From Pseudomonadota bacterium (lineage in GTDB: Bacteria; Pseudomonadota; Alphaproteobacteria; Micavibrionales; UBA2020): DNA of 64,000 bases. This document shows positions 18,253 through 26,170 of this stretch, piece by piece. The position numbers were made by a program, and so were the translations under genes. Numbering within the stretch: position 1 is the stretch's first letter; each line of letters begins with the position of its first letter. The stretch covers positions 186,001 through 250,000 of the forward strand of contig JAJZVA010000001.1 of NCBI GenBank assembly GCA_021845905.1, in the 5' to 3' direction. The notes under the pieces are model-generated. The model ran no database searches. It saw nothing but the letters and a program-made list of their open reading frames with translations, and had not been told where the DNA came from.

Positions 18253-19059
18253 ATGGCCGGAACAAACTCCACAGCAAAAAAACCTGAAGCCCCCGCGCTC
18301 CATGCCCCGGCGATCATCCTCGTCAAGCCGCAGCTGGGCGAGAACATCGGCATGTGCGCCCGCGCGATGCTCAACTGCGCGGTGACGGATTTGCGCCTTG
18401 TGCTCCCTCGCGACGGCTGGCCGAACCCCTCCGCCGTGGCCGCGGCCTCGGGCGCGACCGACCTTCTCGACAACGCCAGGGTTTTCGACACGACAGAGCA
18501 AGCCGTCGCCGATCTCACATATGTTCTGGCGACCACCGCGCGCGGGCGTGGCATGGTGAAGGACATTCTCGATCCGCACGCGGCGGCGAAGGAAATTCAC
18601 AAACATAACGCGGCAAGCGCGGAACAGAAGTGCGGCATCCTCTTCGGCTGCGAGCGCTCCGGTCTCGACAACGACGACATCGCCCTCGCCAACGCCATTT
18701 TGAGCATTCCGCTCAATCCCGGCTTCACCTCGCTCAATCTCGCGCAGGCGGTGCTGCTGGTGTGCTTTTCGTGGTTATCGTCGGAGAATCCCTTCAAACC
18801 CGCCGCCGCGCCGGAAAGCGCAACGCCGTCGGATGAACTGCAAAACGACGCGCCCGCGCCGCAGGCCGAAATCGAAACGTTGCTCAAACATCTGCAGAGC
18901 CAGCTGGAGGAGAACAATTTCTTCCGCAGCGCGGAGCAAAAACCGACCCTGCTCCGCAACATCCGCAATTATTTTTTCAGATCGAACCCGACGCGTCAGG
19001 ACGTGCGGACGTTGCACGGCATCTTCAAAGCCTTAAGCGGCAACCGCGACTGGAAATGA
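18253..19059 (+). CDS. trmJ: TrmJ-type tRNA (cytidine/uridine-2'-O-)methyltransferase
   Basis: A 268-residue SPOUT-class RNA methyltransferase. Motif 1 is P-Q-L-G-E-N-I-G-M-C-A-R-A-M (about 24-37), motif 2 is F-G-C-E-R-S-G-L, and motif 3 is I-P-L-N-P-G-F-T-S-L-N-L-A-Q-A, forming the knotted SAM site. A C-terminal extension of about 90 residues with a helical K-P-T-L-L-R-N-I-R-N-Y-F-F-R segment is typical of TrmJ rather than TrmL. TrmJ methylates ribose 32 of several tRNAs. It lies seven bases after gltX and probably shares its transcript. It ends convergent with the four-paralogue operon. Confidence 0.88.
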   Translation: MAGTNSTAKKPEAPALHAPAIILVKPQLGENIGMCARAMLNCAVTDLRLVLPRDGWPNPSAVAAASGATDLLDNARVFDTTEQAVADLTYVLATTARGRGMVKDILDPHAAAKEIHKHNAASAEQKCGILFGCERSGLDNDDIALANAILSIPLNPGFTSLNLAQAVLLVCFSWLSSENPFKPAAAPESATPSDELQNDAPAPQAEIETLLKHLQSQLEENNFFRSAEQKPTLLRNIRNYFFRSNPTRQDVRTLHGIFKALSGNRDWK

Positions 19060-19071
19060 ATTTCGCTGGCG

Positions 19072-19791
19072 TCAGCGCGCGGGTTTCGGCTTTCCGCCCT
19101 GCGGATCGAAGACGCCGATAAGCCTTTCATAGCCAGCGGCGCGATTTTTTTGCGCTTCGGCTTTTTGCTCCTGCCGCGCCTGCGCGTCTTTCAACGCCGC
19201 GATCTCTTCCTCTTTCAAAGCGCGCTGCCGCGCCGCCGCATCCGCGAAAACCGCGGCAAGTCCCTGTCTCCCGATCGCCTCGTCAAACAAAGGAGACCGG
19301 GAGATTTCGTCCACGCAGGCGCGCACGATCTCTTCTTTCCGCAGGGCGAGGTTTTGCTTCTGCGCGGCGAGATATTGCAGATGGTCCGCGGCATGCGCAG
19401 AGAGCATTTTCCGGACGCCCGCGCTCCGCTTGCGTGAAACGACGCCGCCGAGATAGTTTCCCGTGAGCACGATGGGCAACGCGGCAAGGAAAAGGCCATG
19501 CGTCGCCACGCTCAAGGCAATCAACCCGCCGACGTCGGAGGACAGCGAAACGGCGAGATCGGCATTCTCGCCTTTTCTCCCGGCGCGCCTTTCGATGTTC
19601 TCCTGACGATTGTATATGACGCCGCAGATATCGGACTCTATCCGCCCGAGCCTCAGGATCTTTTCCGCGGGATCGTCCAGCGCCTCCGCTTTGACGATGG
19701 CGGCTTCGATGCGCACGCGCTCCTCCGCGCAGGCTGTTTCATACACATGCTTTTCGGCGGAGCCGAGTACTTTGAACAGACCGAAATTCAT
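19072..19791 (-). CDS. Paralogue 1 of the tandem membrane-hairpin family, 239 aa
   Basis: Unknown family. The start at 19791 was chosen because AAGAAGGTGG precedes it and the product then begins M-N-F-G-L-F, like its neighbours. The shared architecture is: a helix with K34-A-E-A-L-D-D-P-A-E-K-I-L46; a hydrophobic hairpin (about 84-118) containing A-T-H98; a charged helix; then E-I-S-R-S-P-L-F and V-F-A-D-A-A-A; a Gln/Ala/Lys-rich coiled-coil stretch; and a C-terminal Y-E-R-L-I-G-V-F-D-P-Q-G-G-K-P tail. It probably sits in the inner membrane with both termini on one side. It is the last gene of the four-gene operon, 16 bp after the previous one. No catalytic motif is seen. Confidence 0.75.
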   Translation of the reverse strand: MNFGLFKVLGSAEKHVYETACAEERVRIEAAIVKAEALDDPAEKILRLGRIESDICGVIYNRQENIERRAGRKGENADLAVSLSSDVGGLIALSVATHGLFLAALPIVLTGNYLGGVVSRKRSAGVRKMLSAHAADHLQYLAAQKQNLALRKEEIVRACVDEISRSPLFDEAIGRQGLAAVFADAAARQRALKEEEIAALKDAQARQEQKAEAQKNRAAGYERLIGVFDPQGGKPKPAR

Positions 19792-19807
19792 GCGCTTTTC
19801 CACCTTC

Positions 19808-20560
19808 TTATTTTCCGGGCGCTTTCGGCTTGCCGCTTTTCGCGGGCGGATTTTTCTCTCCGGTTTTCTCCCCGAACTCGTCCAAAATGCCGACCAGGTG
19901 TTTATAATCGCCTTTTGCATGAGGCGCTGAAGACCCGCTTTCAGCCGCCTGGCGCGCTTTTTCCTCGGCCGCGTCGTTGTCGCGCAGCTCTTTCGCCGCC
20001 GCGACGGCCTTGAATACCTCGGAAAGTTCAGGCGACTGCATGATCTCGGCGAATTTTCTGGAATCCCTGATCTCCTGCGTATGCTCCGCCATGGCCGCGA
20101 CGATCATCATGGCGACAGCGTCTTTTTTCGCCTCCATGTTCTTCTCGTGATCGGCGGCGCTGAGCTTGAGTTTTTTTTCAACGCTTTCCTTGCGTGATTT
20201 CTTCATGGCCTTGGCCGCATAGTCGCCGCCGAATACGATCGCCGCACCCGCCAAAGCGAGCGGAAGGTGCGCCGCCGCCAGCATAACCGCGCCGCCGCCC
20301 GCGAAAGTCCCCCACCAGACGGAACGGCCGGCGGCCTTGCCTTTTTTGGCCGCCTGATTTTCAATACCCTTGGAAATGCCCTTTATTTCTTTCTCAAGGA
20401 AAATCAGAGCATACTTAAGCTCGATGACTTTTTCCGCCGGATCGGCGATTTCAGCCGCTTGTCTGATTTTACTATCCCAGGATTGCTCATTCTTCAGCCA
20501 GTTGGCCGCGCGCACTTGCTCTAGCGCTTCTTTGTTCCTGTTAAACGGATTGAATTTCAT
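19808..20560 (-). CDS. Paralogue 2 of the tandem membrane-hairpin family, 250 aa
   Basis: Unknown family, third gene of the operon. It begins M-K-F-N-P-F, has Q34-A-A-E-I-A-D-P-A-E-K-V-I46, a Gly/Ala-rich hydrophobic hairpin (about 84-118) with A-A-A-H98, a strongly basic K-K-S-R-K-E-S-V-E-K-K-L-K segment after it, then M-Q-S-P-E-L-S-E-V-F-K-A-V-A-A-A. The C-terminal Y-K-H-L-V-G-I-L-D-E-F-G is followed by a Lys/Pro tail. The ATG is preceded by AAAGGAA. The positions of the shared motif and the histidine match the neighbours to within two residues, although overall identity is low, so the duplication is old. Confidence 0.75.
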   Translation of the reverse strand: MKFNPFNRNKEALEQVRAANWLKNEQSWDSKIRQAAEIADPAEKVIELKYALIFLEKEIKGISKGIENQAAKKGKAAGRSVWWGTFAGGGAVMLAAAHLPLALAGAAIVFGGDYAAKAMKKSRKESVEKKLKLSAADHEKNMEAKKDAVAMMIVAAMAEHTQEIRDSRKFAEIMQSPELSEVFKAVAAAKELRDNDAAEEKARQAAESGSSAPHAKGDYKHLVGILDEFGEKTGEKNPPAKSGKPKAPGK

Positions 20561-20592
20561 GACTGTATTCCTTTCATTACGGAGATCGGGGG

Positions 20593-21321
20593 TTAATCTG
20601 GCTTGCGGACGCGTTTCGGCGCCGGCTTTTGCGCCGCGGGCGGCTGCCGCTCTTTCATGGCGTCGGTGATATGCTTGTAGTCGTTCACCTCCGGCACGCG
20701 GGGCGCCGGCTTTTGCGGCGCGGGTTCAGGCGCTTTTTGCGCGCCCGCATCAAGGCGCCGCGTTGCGGCGGCCATGAAAGACCTGGAAAGCTGCTCGTCC
20801 TTCATGAACTGATTGTGCAAGGGAGATTTCGCGATCTCCAGCGCATTCTCCTCAATGAGCGCTTCCAGCCGGGCGGAAACATCGGTCAGCCGCTTCTCCA
20901 GAAACGTCACGCGCGCCCCCATATCGTTATCGAGCTTCTTCAGCGCGAAATGCTTGCGCACCCCCGCCGCCAGCTCGCCCACGCCGGTGCCGGTCATAAT
21001 CATGAAAATCCCGCCGCCGAAAATAAGGAAGGTATGCGCGGCGGCCATGACCGCGAACCCTCCGACGGCGACCGGAATGCCGACAAGCGCCCTCATGCCG
21101 AAAGTCTTCTTGTTGGCCTTTTTTTGCATTTCATCGTTCGTATCTTTCAGCAAGGCCGCAAGGTCGATCTGTAGCTGACGAAACGCCAGCGTTTTTTCCG
21201 TCGGATCTTCCAGCGCCTCGGCCTTGACGATAAAAGCATCCACGAACGCCTCGAATGCGGCATCGGATTGCTTTTTCTGCTCGGCTTTTTTCTGTCCCTT
21301 GAAAAGGTTGAATTTCATCAT
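20593..21321 (-). CDS. Paralogue 3 of the tandem membrane-hairpin family, 242 aa
   Basis: Unknown family, second gene of the operon. It begins M-M-K-F-N-L-F, has K33-A-E-A-L-E-D-P-T-E-K-T-L45, a hydrophobic region (about 77-120) with A-A-A-H96, then a coiled-coil-like segment R-V-T-F-L-E-K-R-L-T-D-V-S-A-R-L-E-A-L. E-I-A-K-S-P-L-H and S-F-M-A-A-A-T-R-R follow, and the C-terminus carries Y-K-H-I-T-D-A-M with a Pro/Lys-rich end. AAAGGAA precedes the start. It is separated from paralogue 4 by 17 bp and from paralogue 2 by 32 bp. Confidence 0.75.
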   Translation of the reverse strand: MMKFNLFKGQKKAEQKKQSDAAFEAFVDAFIVKAEALEDPTEKTLAFRQLQIDLAALLKDTNDEMQKKANKKTFGMRALVGIPVAVGGFAVMAAAHTFLIFGGGIFMIMTGTGVGELAAGVRKHFALKKLDNDMGARVTFLEKRLTDVSARLEALIEENALEIAKSPLHNQFMKDEQLSRSFMAAATRRLDAGAQKAPEPAPQKPAPRVPEVNDYKHITDAMKERQPPAAQKPAPKRVRKPD

Positions 21322-21338
21322 CGCGTTCCTTTCGTTCT

Positions 21339-22034
21339 TTAAGGTTTGGGCGGGTTCAGCGCGTCGGTCAGCCTGCCGTAGCCCGGCTTCGGATGGTCAT
21401 TTCCTTTTGCGGCCGGATTTTGCGCCACTTGCTTCTTCAAATCCGCGACTGCATTGGCCTGTTCCACAACGCACTCTGCGGCGGCTTTGGCGAAGATCGC
21501 CGAAAGGTTTGGATCCTCCGCGATAGCCTTGTACGACGGCGAGCGTGAAATCGCCTGCACGTTCTCCGCGACGATCTTTTTCATCATCTCTGAAATTTCT
21601 TCATACTTGTCGTCCATACAGGTCATATATTCGGCGGCTTCGGATTCAAGCTTTTTGCGGTTCCTGTCATCGAGGCCAAACTCACCCGCAAATGCCACGC
21701 CCATACCTGTGAAGCACATGAATGCAGCCAAGAGAAACAACGGATGCGCAAGCGTCGCTATAAAAAACCCGCCTCCGACAGCAGTTGTGCCGTTGATCGT
21801 TCGATTGTCCTTTTTATCTTCGACTTCACCTTTGATAGCCGCCTGCACATCGGAAATCCGTCCCCTGATCGCGCCCTGCACTTCGCGCAAGGCCAGCACT
21901 TTCTCCGCCGGATCTTCCAGCGCTTCGGCCTTGGCGATCAGGTCGTCGACCTCCTGCCTGTAGGCCGCGCGCACCTCTTCGCGTTTTTGTTTTTTTCTCT
22001 GATTGCTTTTATGAAATGGATTTAAATTCATCAT
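21339..22034 (-). CDS. Paralogue 4 of the tandem membrane-hairpin family, 231 aa
   Basis: Unknown family, first gene of the operon. It begins M-M-N-L-N-P-F with a basic stretch (K-S-N-Q-R-K-K-Q-K-R), then K35-A-E-A-L-E-D-P-A-E-K-V-L47, a hydrophobic hairpin (about 84-117) with A-T-L-A-H97, a helix with E-E-I-S-E-M-M-K-K, then A-I-S-R-S-P-S-Y and I-F-A-K-A-A-A-E, and a short C-terminal Y-G-R-L-T-D-A-L-N-P. The region upstream (22035-22103) is very AT-rich and would hold the operon promoter. The rpsD terminator lies just before it. Confidence 0.75.
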   Translation of the reverse strand: MMNLNPFHKSNQRKKQKREEVRAAYRQEVDDLIAKAEALEDPAEKVLALREVQGAIRGRISDVQAAIKGEVEDKKDNRTINGTTAVGGGFFIATLAHPLFLLAAFMCFTGMGVAFAGEFGLDDRNRKKLESEAAEYMTCMDDKYEEISEMMKKIVAENVQAISRSPSYKAIAEDPNLSAIFAKAAAECVVEQANAVADLKKQVAQNPAAKGNDHPKPGYGRLTDALNPPKP

Positions 22035-22103
22035 TCCGTTCCGCTATATTACCGAATCTTTTAGATTTTTCTTAATATATAATTCTTCAAAATTAAGTCA
22101 AAT

Positions 22104-22134
22104 AAAAAAGCCGCTCTTTTGAAGCGGCCTTTTT
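22104..22134 (-). terminator. Intrinsic terminator of rpsD
   Basis: GCCGCT (22110-22115) pairs with AGCGGC (22123-22128) across a seven-base loop, with A-runs and T-runs on both flanks. On the minus strand the hairpin is followed by a T-run, so it terminates rpsD 23 bp after its stop; the flanking runs would let it work in both directions. Confidence 0.85.
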
Positions 22135-22156
22135 ATCATCTCTAAAGATATGAAAA

Positions 22157-22771
22157 TTAGCGGGAGTAGAACTCGATGATGAGGTTCGGTTCCATCTGCG
22201 CGGGATACGGCACTTCCTCGAACTTCGGCGTGCGGATGAACTTGCCGACGCCCTTGTCGTGATCGGCTTCGAGATAGCCCGGAACTTCGCGGCCTGCTTC
22301 CGCCGTGGCCTGAATGTAAGCGGGGATCTGGCGGGCCTTTTCCTTGATTTCGATGACGTCGCCGTCCTTGACGGAATAAGAGGATATCGTCACGCGCTTG
22401 CCATTCACTTTAACATGGCCATGGCTGACGAACTGGCGCGCGGCGAAGACGGTCGGAACGAATTTCATGCGGTAGATGACGGCATCGAGACGGCGCTCGA
22501 GCAGGTCGATCAGGTGCATGCCGGAATCGCCGCGGCGGCGGATGGCTTCTTCGTAATAACGGGCAAAGCGGCGCTCGCCGATGTTGCCGTAGTAGCCGCG
22601 CAACTTCTGTTTTGCGTGGAGCTGGACGCCGTAATCTGTTGGTTTCTTGCGGTTTTGGCCGTGCTGGCCGGGGCCGTATTCGCGTTTGTTGAAGGGAGAT
22701 TTTGCGCGTCCCCAAAGGTTGACGCTCAAACGGCGGTCAATTTTATGTTTCGCTTGTGGTCTTTTAGCCAT
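22157..22771 (-). CDS. rpsD: 30S ribosomal protein S4
   Basis: A 204-residue S4 of standard length. The start [14 protein letters not shown], the [10 protein letters not shown] segment, the S4 RNA-binding fold with [11 protein letters not shown] and [14 protein letters not shown], and the terminal I-I-E-F-Y-S-R are all family hallmarks. S4 nucleates 30S assembly on 16S rRNA. Here rpsD is a single-gene unit, not in the alpha operon, as is common in alphaproteobacteria. It ends in the strong hairpin at 22104-22134. Confidence 0.98.
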   Translation of the reverse strand: MAKRPQAKHKIDRRLSVNLWGRAKSPFNKREYGPGQHGQNRKKPTDYGVQLHAKQKLRGYYGNIGERRFARYYEEAIRRRGDSGMHLIDLLERRLDAVIYRMKFVPTVFAARQFVSHGHVKVNGKRVTISSYSVKDGDVIEIKEKARQIPAYIQATAEAGREVPGYLEADHDKGVGKFIRTPKFEEVPYPAQMEPNLIIEFYSR

Positions 22772-22939
22772 TGATATTACTCACTTTTTTTGTGCAAACC
22801 GTCACGGCCTGCGGATTGTCCTGCTAGTTCAGCCCCCTCATGGAACTGACGGGAAACAAGCATCATCAGCCTGGTTCCACATTCACGGGAATGAGCGGAA
22901 TATAAGGATTTTGCCGTATTTGTCAAGCAAAACAGAAAA

Positions 22940-23479
22940 TTATGGTTTTGGAGCAGACGCGCCCTTCTTCGGCTCCGGGGCGCCGCCAAAGAAAAACAGC
23001 AACAAATAATAGGCCACCGGCACAACGATCATGAGCATATAGCCGTAACTCATGGCGCCGGCCCTGTTATGCGCAAGAATGACTGCCGGATCCGCCAGCG
23101 CCGTGCCGTTGTTCAGTACAATCCCATAAACAACCATCGACTGTGGCAATCCCAGCATGCGCTTTTTCACCATCGCGGCATCGCTTTTGGAGAGATAGAC
23201 ATCGGCGCGCTGCCCTGTCAGGCTGGCGGCGTCAATCCCCGCCACGACCGGCGCGTGAACTACTATGAATTTCGTGAAATAGCCTTGCGGCGCCAGCACT
23301 TCCATGCCGGGGCCGCCAGACGGCAGGGAAATTGATTTTATAGCGACATTGACGACCTCAAGCTGGCTCGCCTGCGTCGGGTGCATTTTATTTATAGAAA
23401 TGCTCGTCATCAGCAACGACACGCCGGTCAGCAGAACGAACGCCATCACGATGCCGATAATCCATTTAAGAATTTTCAT
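22940..23479 (-). CDS. Hypothetical membrane protein, 179 aa
   Basis: Family not recognised. It has an N-terminal hydrophobic segment (about 5-27, I-I-G-I-V-M-A-F-V-L-L-T-G), a central ~110-residue presumably periplasmic region with strand-like pattern and a V-L-A-P-Q-G-Y-F motif, and a second membrane helix (about 143-165, Y-M-L-M-I-V-V-P-V-A-Y-Y-L-L-L-F-F-F). A short Lys/Pro tail follows. It lies 24 bp downstream of fliX on the same strand, so it may be cotranscribed with that flagellar regulator; a flagellar role is only a guess. Confidence 0.65.
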   Translation of the reverse strand: MKILKWIIGIVMAFVLLTGVSLLMTSISINKMHPTQASQLEVVNVAIKSISLPSGGPGMEVLAPQGYFTKFIVVHAPVVAGIDAASLTGQRADVYLSKSDAAMVKKRMLGLPQSMVVYGIVLNNGTALADPAVILAHNRAGAMSYGYMLMIVVPVAYYLLLFFFGGAPEPKKGASAPKP

Positions 23480-23503
23480 TAAGATAATCCTCTAATATAT
23501 TGT

Positions 23504-23929
23504 TTATTGACCAAGTTTTGCCAATTCAACCTGCGCACGAAGGTCGATGTCATCAAGAATCTCCGCCAGCTTCGGATCCATGATCTGCTCGCGATGGCTG
23601 GCGACCGTCCGCGCCAGTTGCTCAAGCGTGCTTTTCGGCAATTCCCCTGTCAGCAGGCCGACTTTAACTTTTTCCAGATGATCGAGAAGATCATTGGCGC
23701 GCTTGCGGGCTTTTTTCGTCGCCTCCTCGGAGGTGCCGCTGTCCGCCGCCTGCAAGGTCAGCAATGCATCGAGCGTGCCTATGGAAGACGGACGCCCTGT
23801 GGCAGCCTGCGACTGGGTTTCCGCCGTATCGCCGATCATGGCATCGAAGGTGCCGTCGCCGGTCTTCTTCGTCTCTGATTTCGAGGCGCCGCGCGCGCCC
23901 GAGGTTTTGTTAGGGCCTTCAATTTTCAT
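23504..23929 (-). CDS. fliX: Flagellar assembly regulator FliX
   Basis: A 141-residue protein of FliX type: M-K-I-E-G-P-N start, a Ser/Thr/Ala-rich linker, then a helical core with T-L-D-A-L-L-T-L-Q, a D-L-L-D-H-L-E-K-V-K-V-G-L-L-T-G helix and the C-terminal D-D-I-D-L-R-A-Q-V-E-L-A-K. In Caulobacter FliX links basal-body assembly to the sigma54 activator FlbD. There fliX is also divergent from flgI, the same arrangement seen here. The shared 188-bp upstream region carries a palindrome and a sigma54 promoter. Confidence 0.88.
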   Translation of the reverse strand: MKIEGPNKTSGARGASKSETKKTGDGTFDAMIGDTAETQSQAATGRPSSIGTLDALLTLQAADSGTSEEATKKARKRANDLLDHLEKVKVGLLTGELPKSTLEQLARTVASHREQIMDPKLAEILDDIDLRAQVELAKLGQ

Positions 23930-23962
23930 GATTCAATATTAGACGTCATAAATCGCCAAACC

Positions 23963-23983
23963 AAGCGGCAATATTTGCCGCTT
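23963..23983. promoter_or_regulatory. 9-bp perfect inverted repeat between fliX and flgI (candidate activator site)
   Basis: AAGCGGCAA (23963-23971) and TTGCCGCTT (23975-23983) are exact reverse complements separated by TAT. It sits about 70-90 bp upstream of the flgI -24/-12 promoter, the usual distance for an NtrC-family enhancer site, and 34 bp upstream of the fliX start. A FlbD-type regulator is the obvious candidate; that is inference. Confidence 0.5.
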
Positions 23984-24050
23984 TTGAACCGTTCCCCCGC
24001 CGCGTCCGGCTAAAGAAATCATAACCTATTGATAAATAATGAAGTTTATC

Positions 24051-24067
24051 TGGCACGGGTCTCGCAT
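24051..24067 (+). promoter_or_regulatory. Sigma54 -24/-12 promoter of flgI
   Basis: TGGCACGGGTCTCGCAT has the invariant GG and GC dinucleotides separated by exactly 10 bases and the consensus TGGCACG at -24; the -12 element reads TCGC rather than TTGC. It lies 51 bp before the flgI start. Confidence 0.78.
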
Positions 24068-24117
24068 CTCTCTACTTGGGAAAATATAAGATCCGTCAAA
24101 AATAAAGGCGGGATTGG

Positions 24118-25281
24118 ATGGGTGTTAAAATGAAGACTATATTCAAAAGCATTTCAAGGTTGTTCCTGACAGTGACGCTGGCCGTGGTGATGGCCGGCGT
24201 CACCTTCCACGCCGCCCCGGCGCAAGCCGACGTGCAGGCGCGGATCAAGGACATCGTCCAGTTCGAAGGCGTGCGCGACAACATGCTGATCGGCTACGGC
24301 CTCGCGGTCGGCCTCAACGGCACGGGCGACACGCTCAACAACGCGCCGTTCACCCAGCAAAGCTTGATCGGCATGCTCGAACGTCTCGGCGTCAGCGTCA
24401 CCGACCTTTCCATGACCACCAAAAACGTCGCCGCCGTGATGGTCACGGCCACGTTGCCGCCGTTCAGCAACGAAGGCACGCGCATCGACGTCACCGTCTC
24501 GACGCTCGGCGACGCCAAGAGCCTCGAAGGCGGCACGCTGCTCGTCACGCCGTTGCTCGGCGCGGACGGCAAGGTTTACGCGGTGGCGCAAGGCTCGATC
24601 TCGGTCGGCGGCTTCACGGCCAGCGGCTCGTCCGGCTCGTCCGTCACGCAGAACATCCCGACGACGGGGCGCATCTCCGACGGCGCGATCGTCGAGCGCG
24701 AAATCCCCTTCCGCCTCAACAGCATGAAATCGACGCGCCTCTCCCTGCGCAACCCGGACTTCACCACCGCGCACCGCATCGTCGAGGCGATCAACAAACA
24801 CATGCACGCCGACATCGCCCATGCGCAAAACTCCGCCTCGGTCGAAGTCAGCCTGCCGCCGGGCTTCAAGGGCGACATGACGGACCTGATCACCGACATC
24901 GACCAGCTGAAGGTCACGCCCGACCAGATCGCCCGCGTCGTCATCGACGAACGCTCCGGCGTGATCGTGATGGGCGCGCACGTCCACATCTCCACCGTCG
25001 CGCTGGCGCAGGGCAACCTCACCATCCGCATCAGCGAAACGCCGCAGGTGTCGCAGCCCGCGCCCTTCTCGCAGGGCGGCACGACGACGACCGTTCCGCG
25101 CACCAGCATCTCCGTCGACAGCGGCAGCGGCAAAAAAGTCGCCCTGCTGAAGGAAGGCGTCAGCCTGCAAGATCTCGTGACCAGCCTCAACGCCCTCGGC
25201 GTCGGCCCCCGCGACATCATCACCATCCTGCAATCGATCAAGGCGGCCGGCGCCCTGCAAGCCCAGCTGAAGGTGATGTAA
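24118..25281 (+). CDS. flgI: Flagellar P-ring protein FlgI
   Basis: A 387-residue FlgI of normal length. The N-terminal Sec signal (hydrophobic to about residue 33, cleavage after A-P-A-Q-A) is followed by the family start R-I-K-D-I-V-Q-F-E-G-V-R-D-N and G-Y-G-L-A-V-G-L-N-G-T-G-D-T. The C-terminus has S-L-Q-D-L-V-T-S-L-N-A-L-G-V-G-P-R-D-I-I, strongly conserved in P-ring proteins. FlgI forms the periplasmic bushing around the flagellar rod. A second in-frame ATG (24130) is possible. Transcription is from the sigma54 promoter at 24051. flgJ/cheL follows after 2 bp. Confidence 0.96.
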   Translation: MGVKMKTIFKSISRLFLTVTLAVVMAGVTFHAAPAQADVQARIKDIVQFEGVRDNMLIGYGLAVGLNGTGDTLNNAPFTQQSLIGMLERLGVSVTDLSMTTKNVAAVMVTATLPPFSNEGTRIDVTVSTLGDAKSLEGGTLLVTPLLGADGKVYAVAQGSISVGGFTASGSSGSSVTQNIPTTGRISDGAIVEREIPFRLNSMKSTRLSLRNPDFTTAHRIVEAINKHMHADIAHAQNSASVEVSLPPGFKGDMTDLITDIDQLKVTPDQIARVVIDERSGVIVMGAHVHISTVALAQGNLTIRISETPQVSQPAPFSQGGTTTTVPRTSISVDSGSGKKVALLKEGVSLQDLVTSLNALGVGPRDIITILQSIKAAGALQAQLKVM

Positions 25282-25283
25282 TC

Positions 25284-25604
25284 ATGATCAACCCCGGCAC
25301 ATACGTCAGCACCGCGCCGCAAGTCCCCACCCTCTCCGCGCAGCAAGTCGCCAAGGACGGCAAGGCGGCCCGCCAGTTCGAAGGCATCTTCCTCGGCGAA
25401 ATGATGTCGCAGATGTTCCACGGCGTCGGCTCCGACCCTTTGTTCGGCGGCGGCGAAGGCGAAAAGATGTTCCACGACCTGCTGGTGCGCCAGTACGGAC
25501 AGGAAATGGCCAACAGCAACAGCGGCCAGGGCGTCGGCATCGCGAGCATGCTCCAGAAGATGATGATCCAGATGCAAGAGCACGCGCCCGTGCAGCATTC
25601 ATAA
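25284..25604 (+). CDS. flgJ: Rod-binding protein (short FlgJ/CheL type)
   Basis: A 106-residue protein carrying only the rod-binding domain of FlgJ: A-A-R-Q-F-E-G-I-F-L-G-E-M-M (about 29-42), F-G-G-G-E-G-E-K-M-F, and a G-V-G-I-A-S-M-L-Q-K-M helix. The peptidoglycan hydrolase half found in enterobacterial FlgJ is missing, as in Caulobacter CheL; rod penetration must then use a separate lytic enzyme. Two bases separate it from flgI and it is followed by the flbY-like gene, reproducing the Caulobacter flgI-cheL-flbY order. Confidence 0.88.
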   Translation: MINPGTYVSTAPQVPTLSAQQVAKDGKAARQFEGIFLGEMMSQMFHGVGSDPLFGGGEGEKMFHDLLVRQYGQEMANSNSGQGVGIASMLQKMMIQMQEHAPVQHS

Positions 25605-25632
25605 CCGCAACCCCGGACGAAAGGACGATATC

Positions 25633-26118
25633 ATGCAAGCAGAAACCCTCAAAACGACGAACGAAAAAGAATCCCCGCGTCTTTCCCTCAAAACGCAAGT
25701 GCAGGAAATCATCGCCGTCATGCTGGCTTTTTCCAACCTGCTGATCCGCGAGACGGCGGCGCTTAAAAAGGCCGATTTCAAGACAGTCGACACGCTGCAG
25801 GCCGATAAAAAGCTCTTCGCCAAGCAATATGAGGCCAAGATCACCCGCCTCGCCGAATACCGCGCCGAGCTGCCGAATCTGGATCCCTCCCTCGCCGACA
25901 AGATGAAAAAGGAGCGCGTGCGCTTCAACGTGGTGCTGGAGGAAAACATGCTGGCGCTCGATCTTGCGCAAAACAGCACCAAGCGCCTGATCAACCGGAT
26001 TCTGGAAGCCGCCTGCCAGTCGGTGACGGCGCAAAAGCAGACCAATTACAGCAACACGGGCAAGGCGATGGCTTATAAATCCGCCACCCTGTCCACCAGC
26101 ATCGACCAGTCGTTGTAA
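25633..26118 (+). CDS. FlbY/FlgN-like flagellar protein
   Basis: A 161-residue, almost wholly helical protein with long amphipathic helices at about 22-60 and 80-135 and no membrane segment. It resembles FlgN-type export chaperones in size and pattern and occupies the slot of flbY in the Caulobacter flgI-cheL-flbY operon. A chaperone role for hook-associated proteins is likely from family knowledge, but sequence similarity is too low to be firm. The ATG is preceded by AAGGA. A new sigma54 promoter begins right at its stop codon. Confidence 0.65.
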   Translation: MQAETLKTTNEKESPRLSLKTQVQEIIAVMLAFSNLLIRETAALKKADFKTVDTLQADKKLFAKQYEAKITRLAEYRAELPNLDPSLADKMKKERVRFNVVLEENMLALDLAQNSTKRLINRILEAACQSVTAQKQTNYSNTGKAMAYKSATLSTSIDQSL

Positions 26119-26119
26119 C

Positions 26120-26135
26120 TGGCACGATCCCTGCA
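26120..26135 (+). promoter_or_regulatory. Sigma54 -24/-12 promoter of fliK-flgD
   Basis: TGGCACGATCCCTGCA has GG-N10-GC spacing with the full TGGCACG -24 box and TGCA at -12. It starts 2 bp after the preceding stop codon and lies 36 bp before the fliK GTG start. Confidence 0.85.
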
Positions 26136-26170
26136 AGGATACGCCTGGATAAATTTATAAGAGGTAAAGC

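Noticed and set aside
24154-25260. A 368-codon minus-strand frame opposite flgI
   Set aside because: FlgI is unambiguous; the minus frame is low-complexity Asp/Arg/Val/His sequence without motifs.
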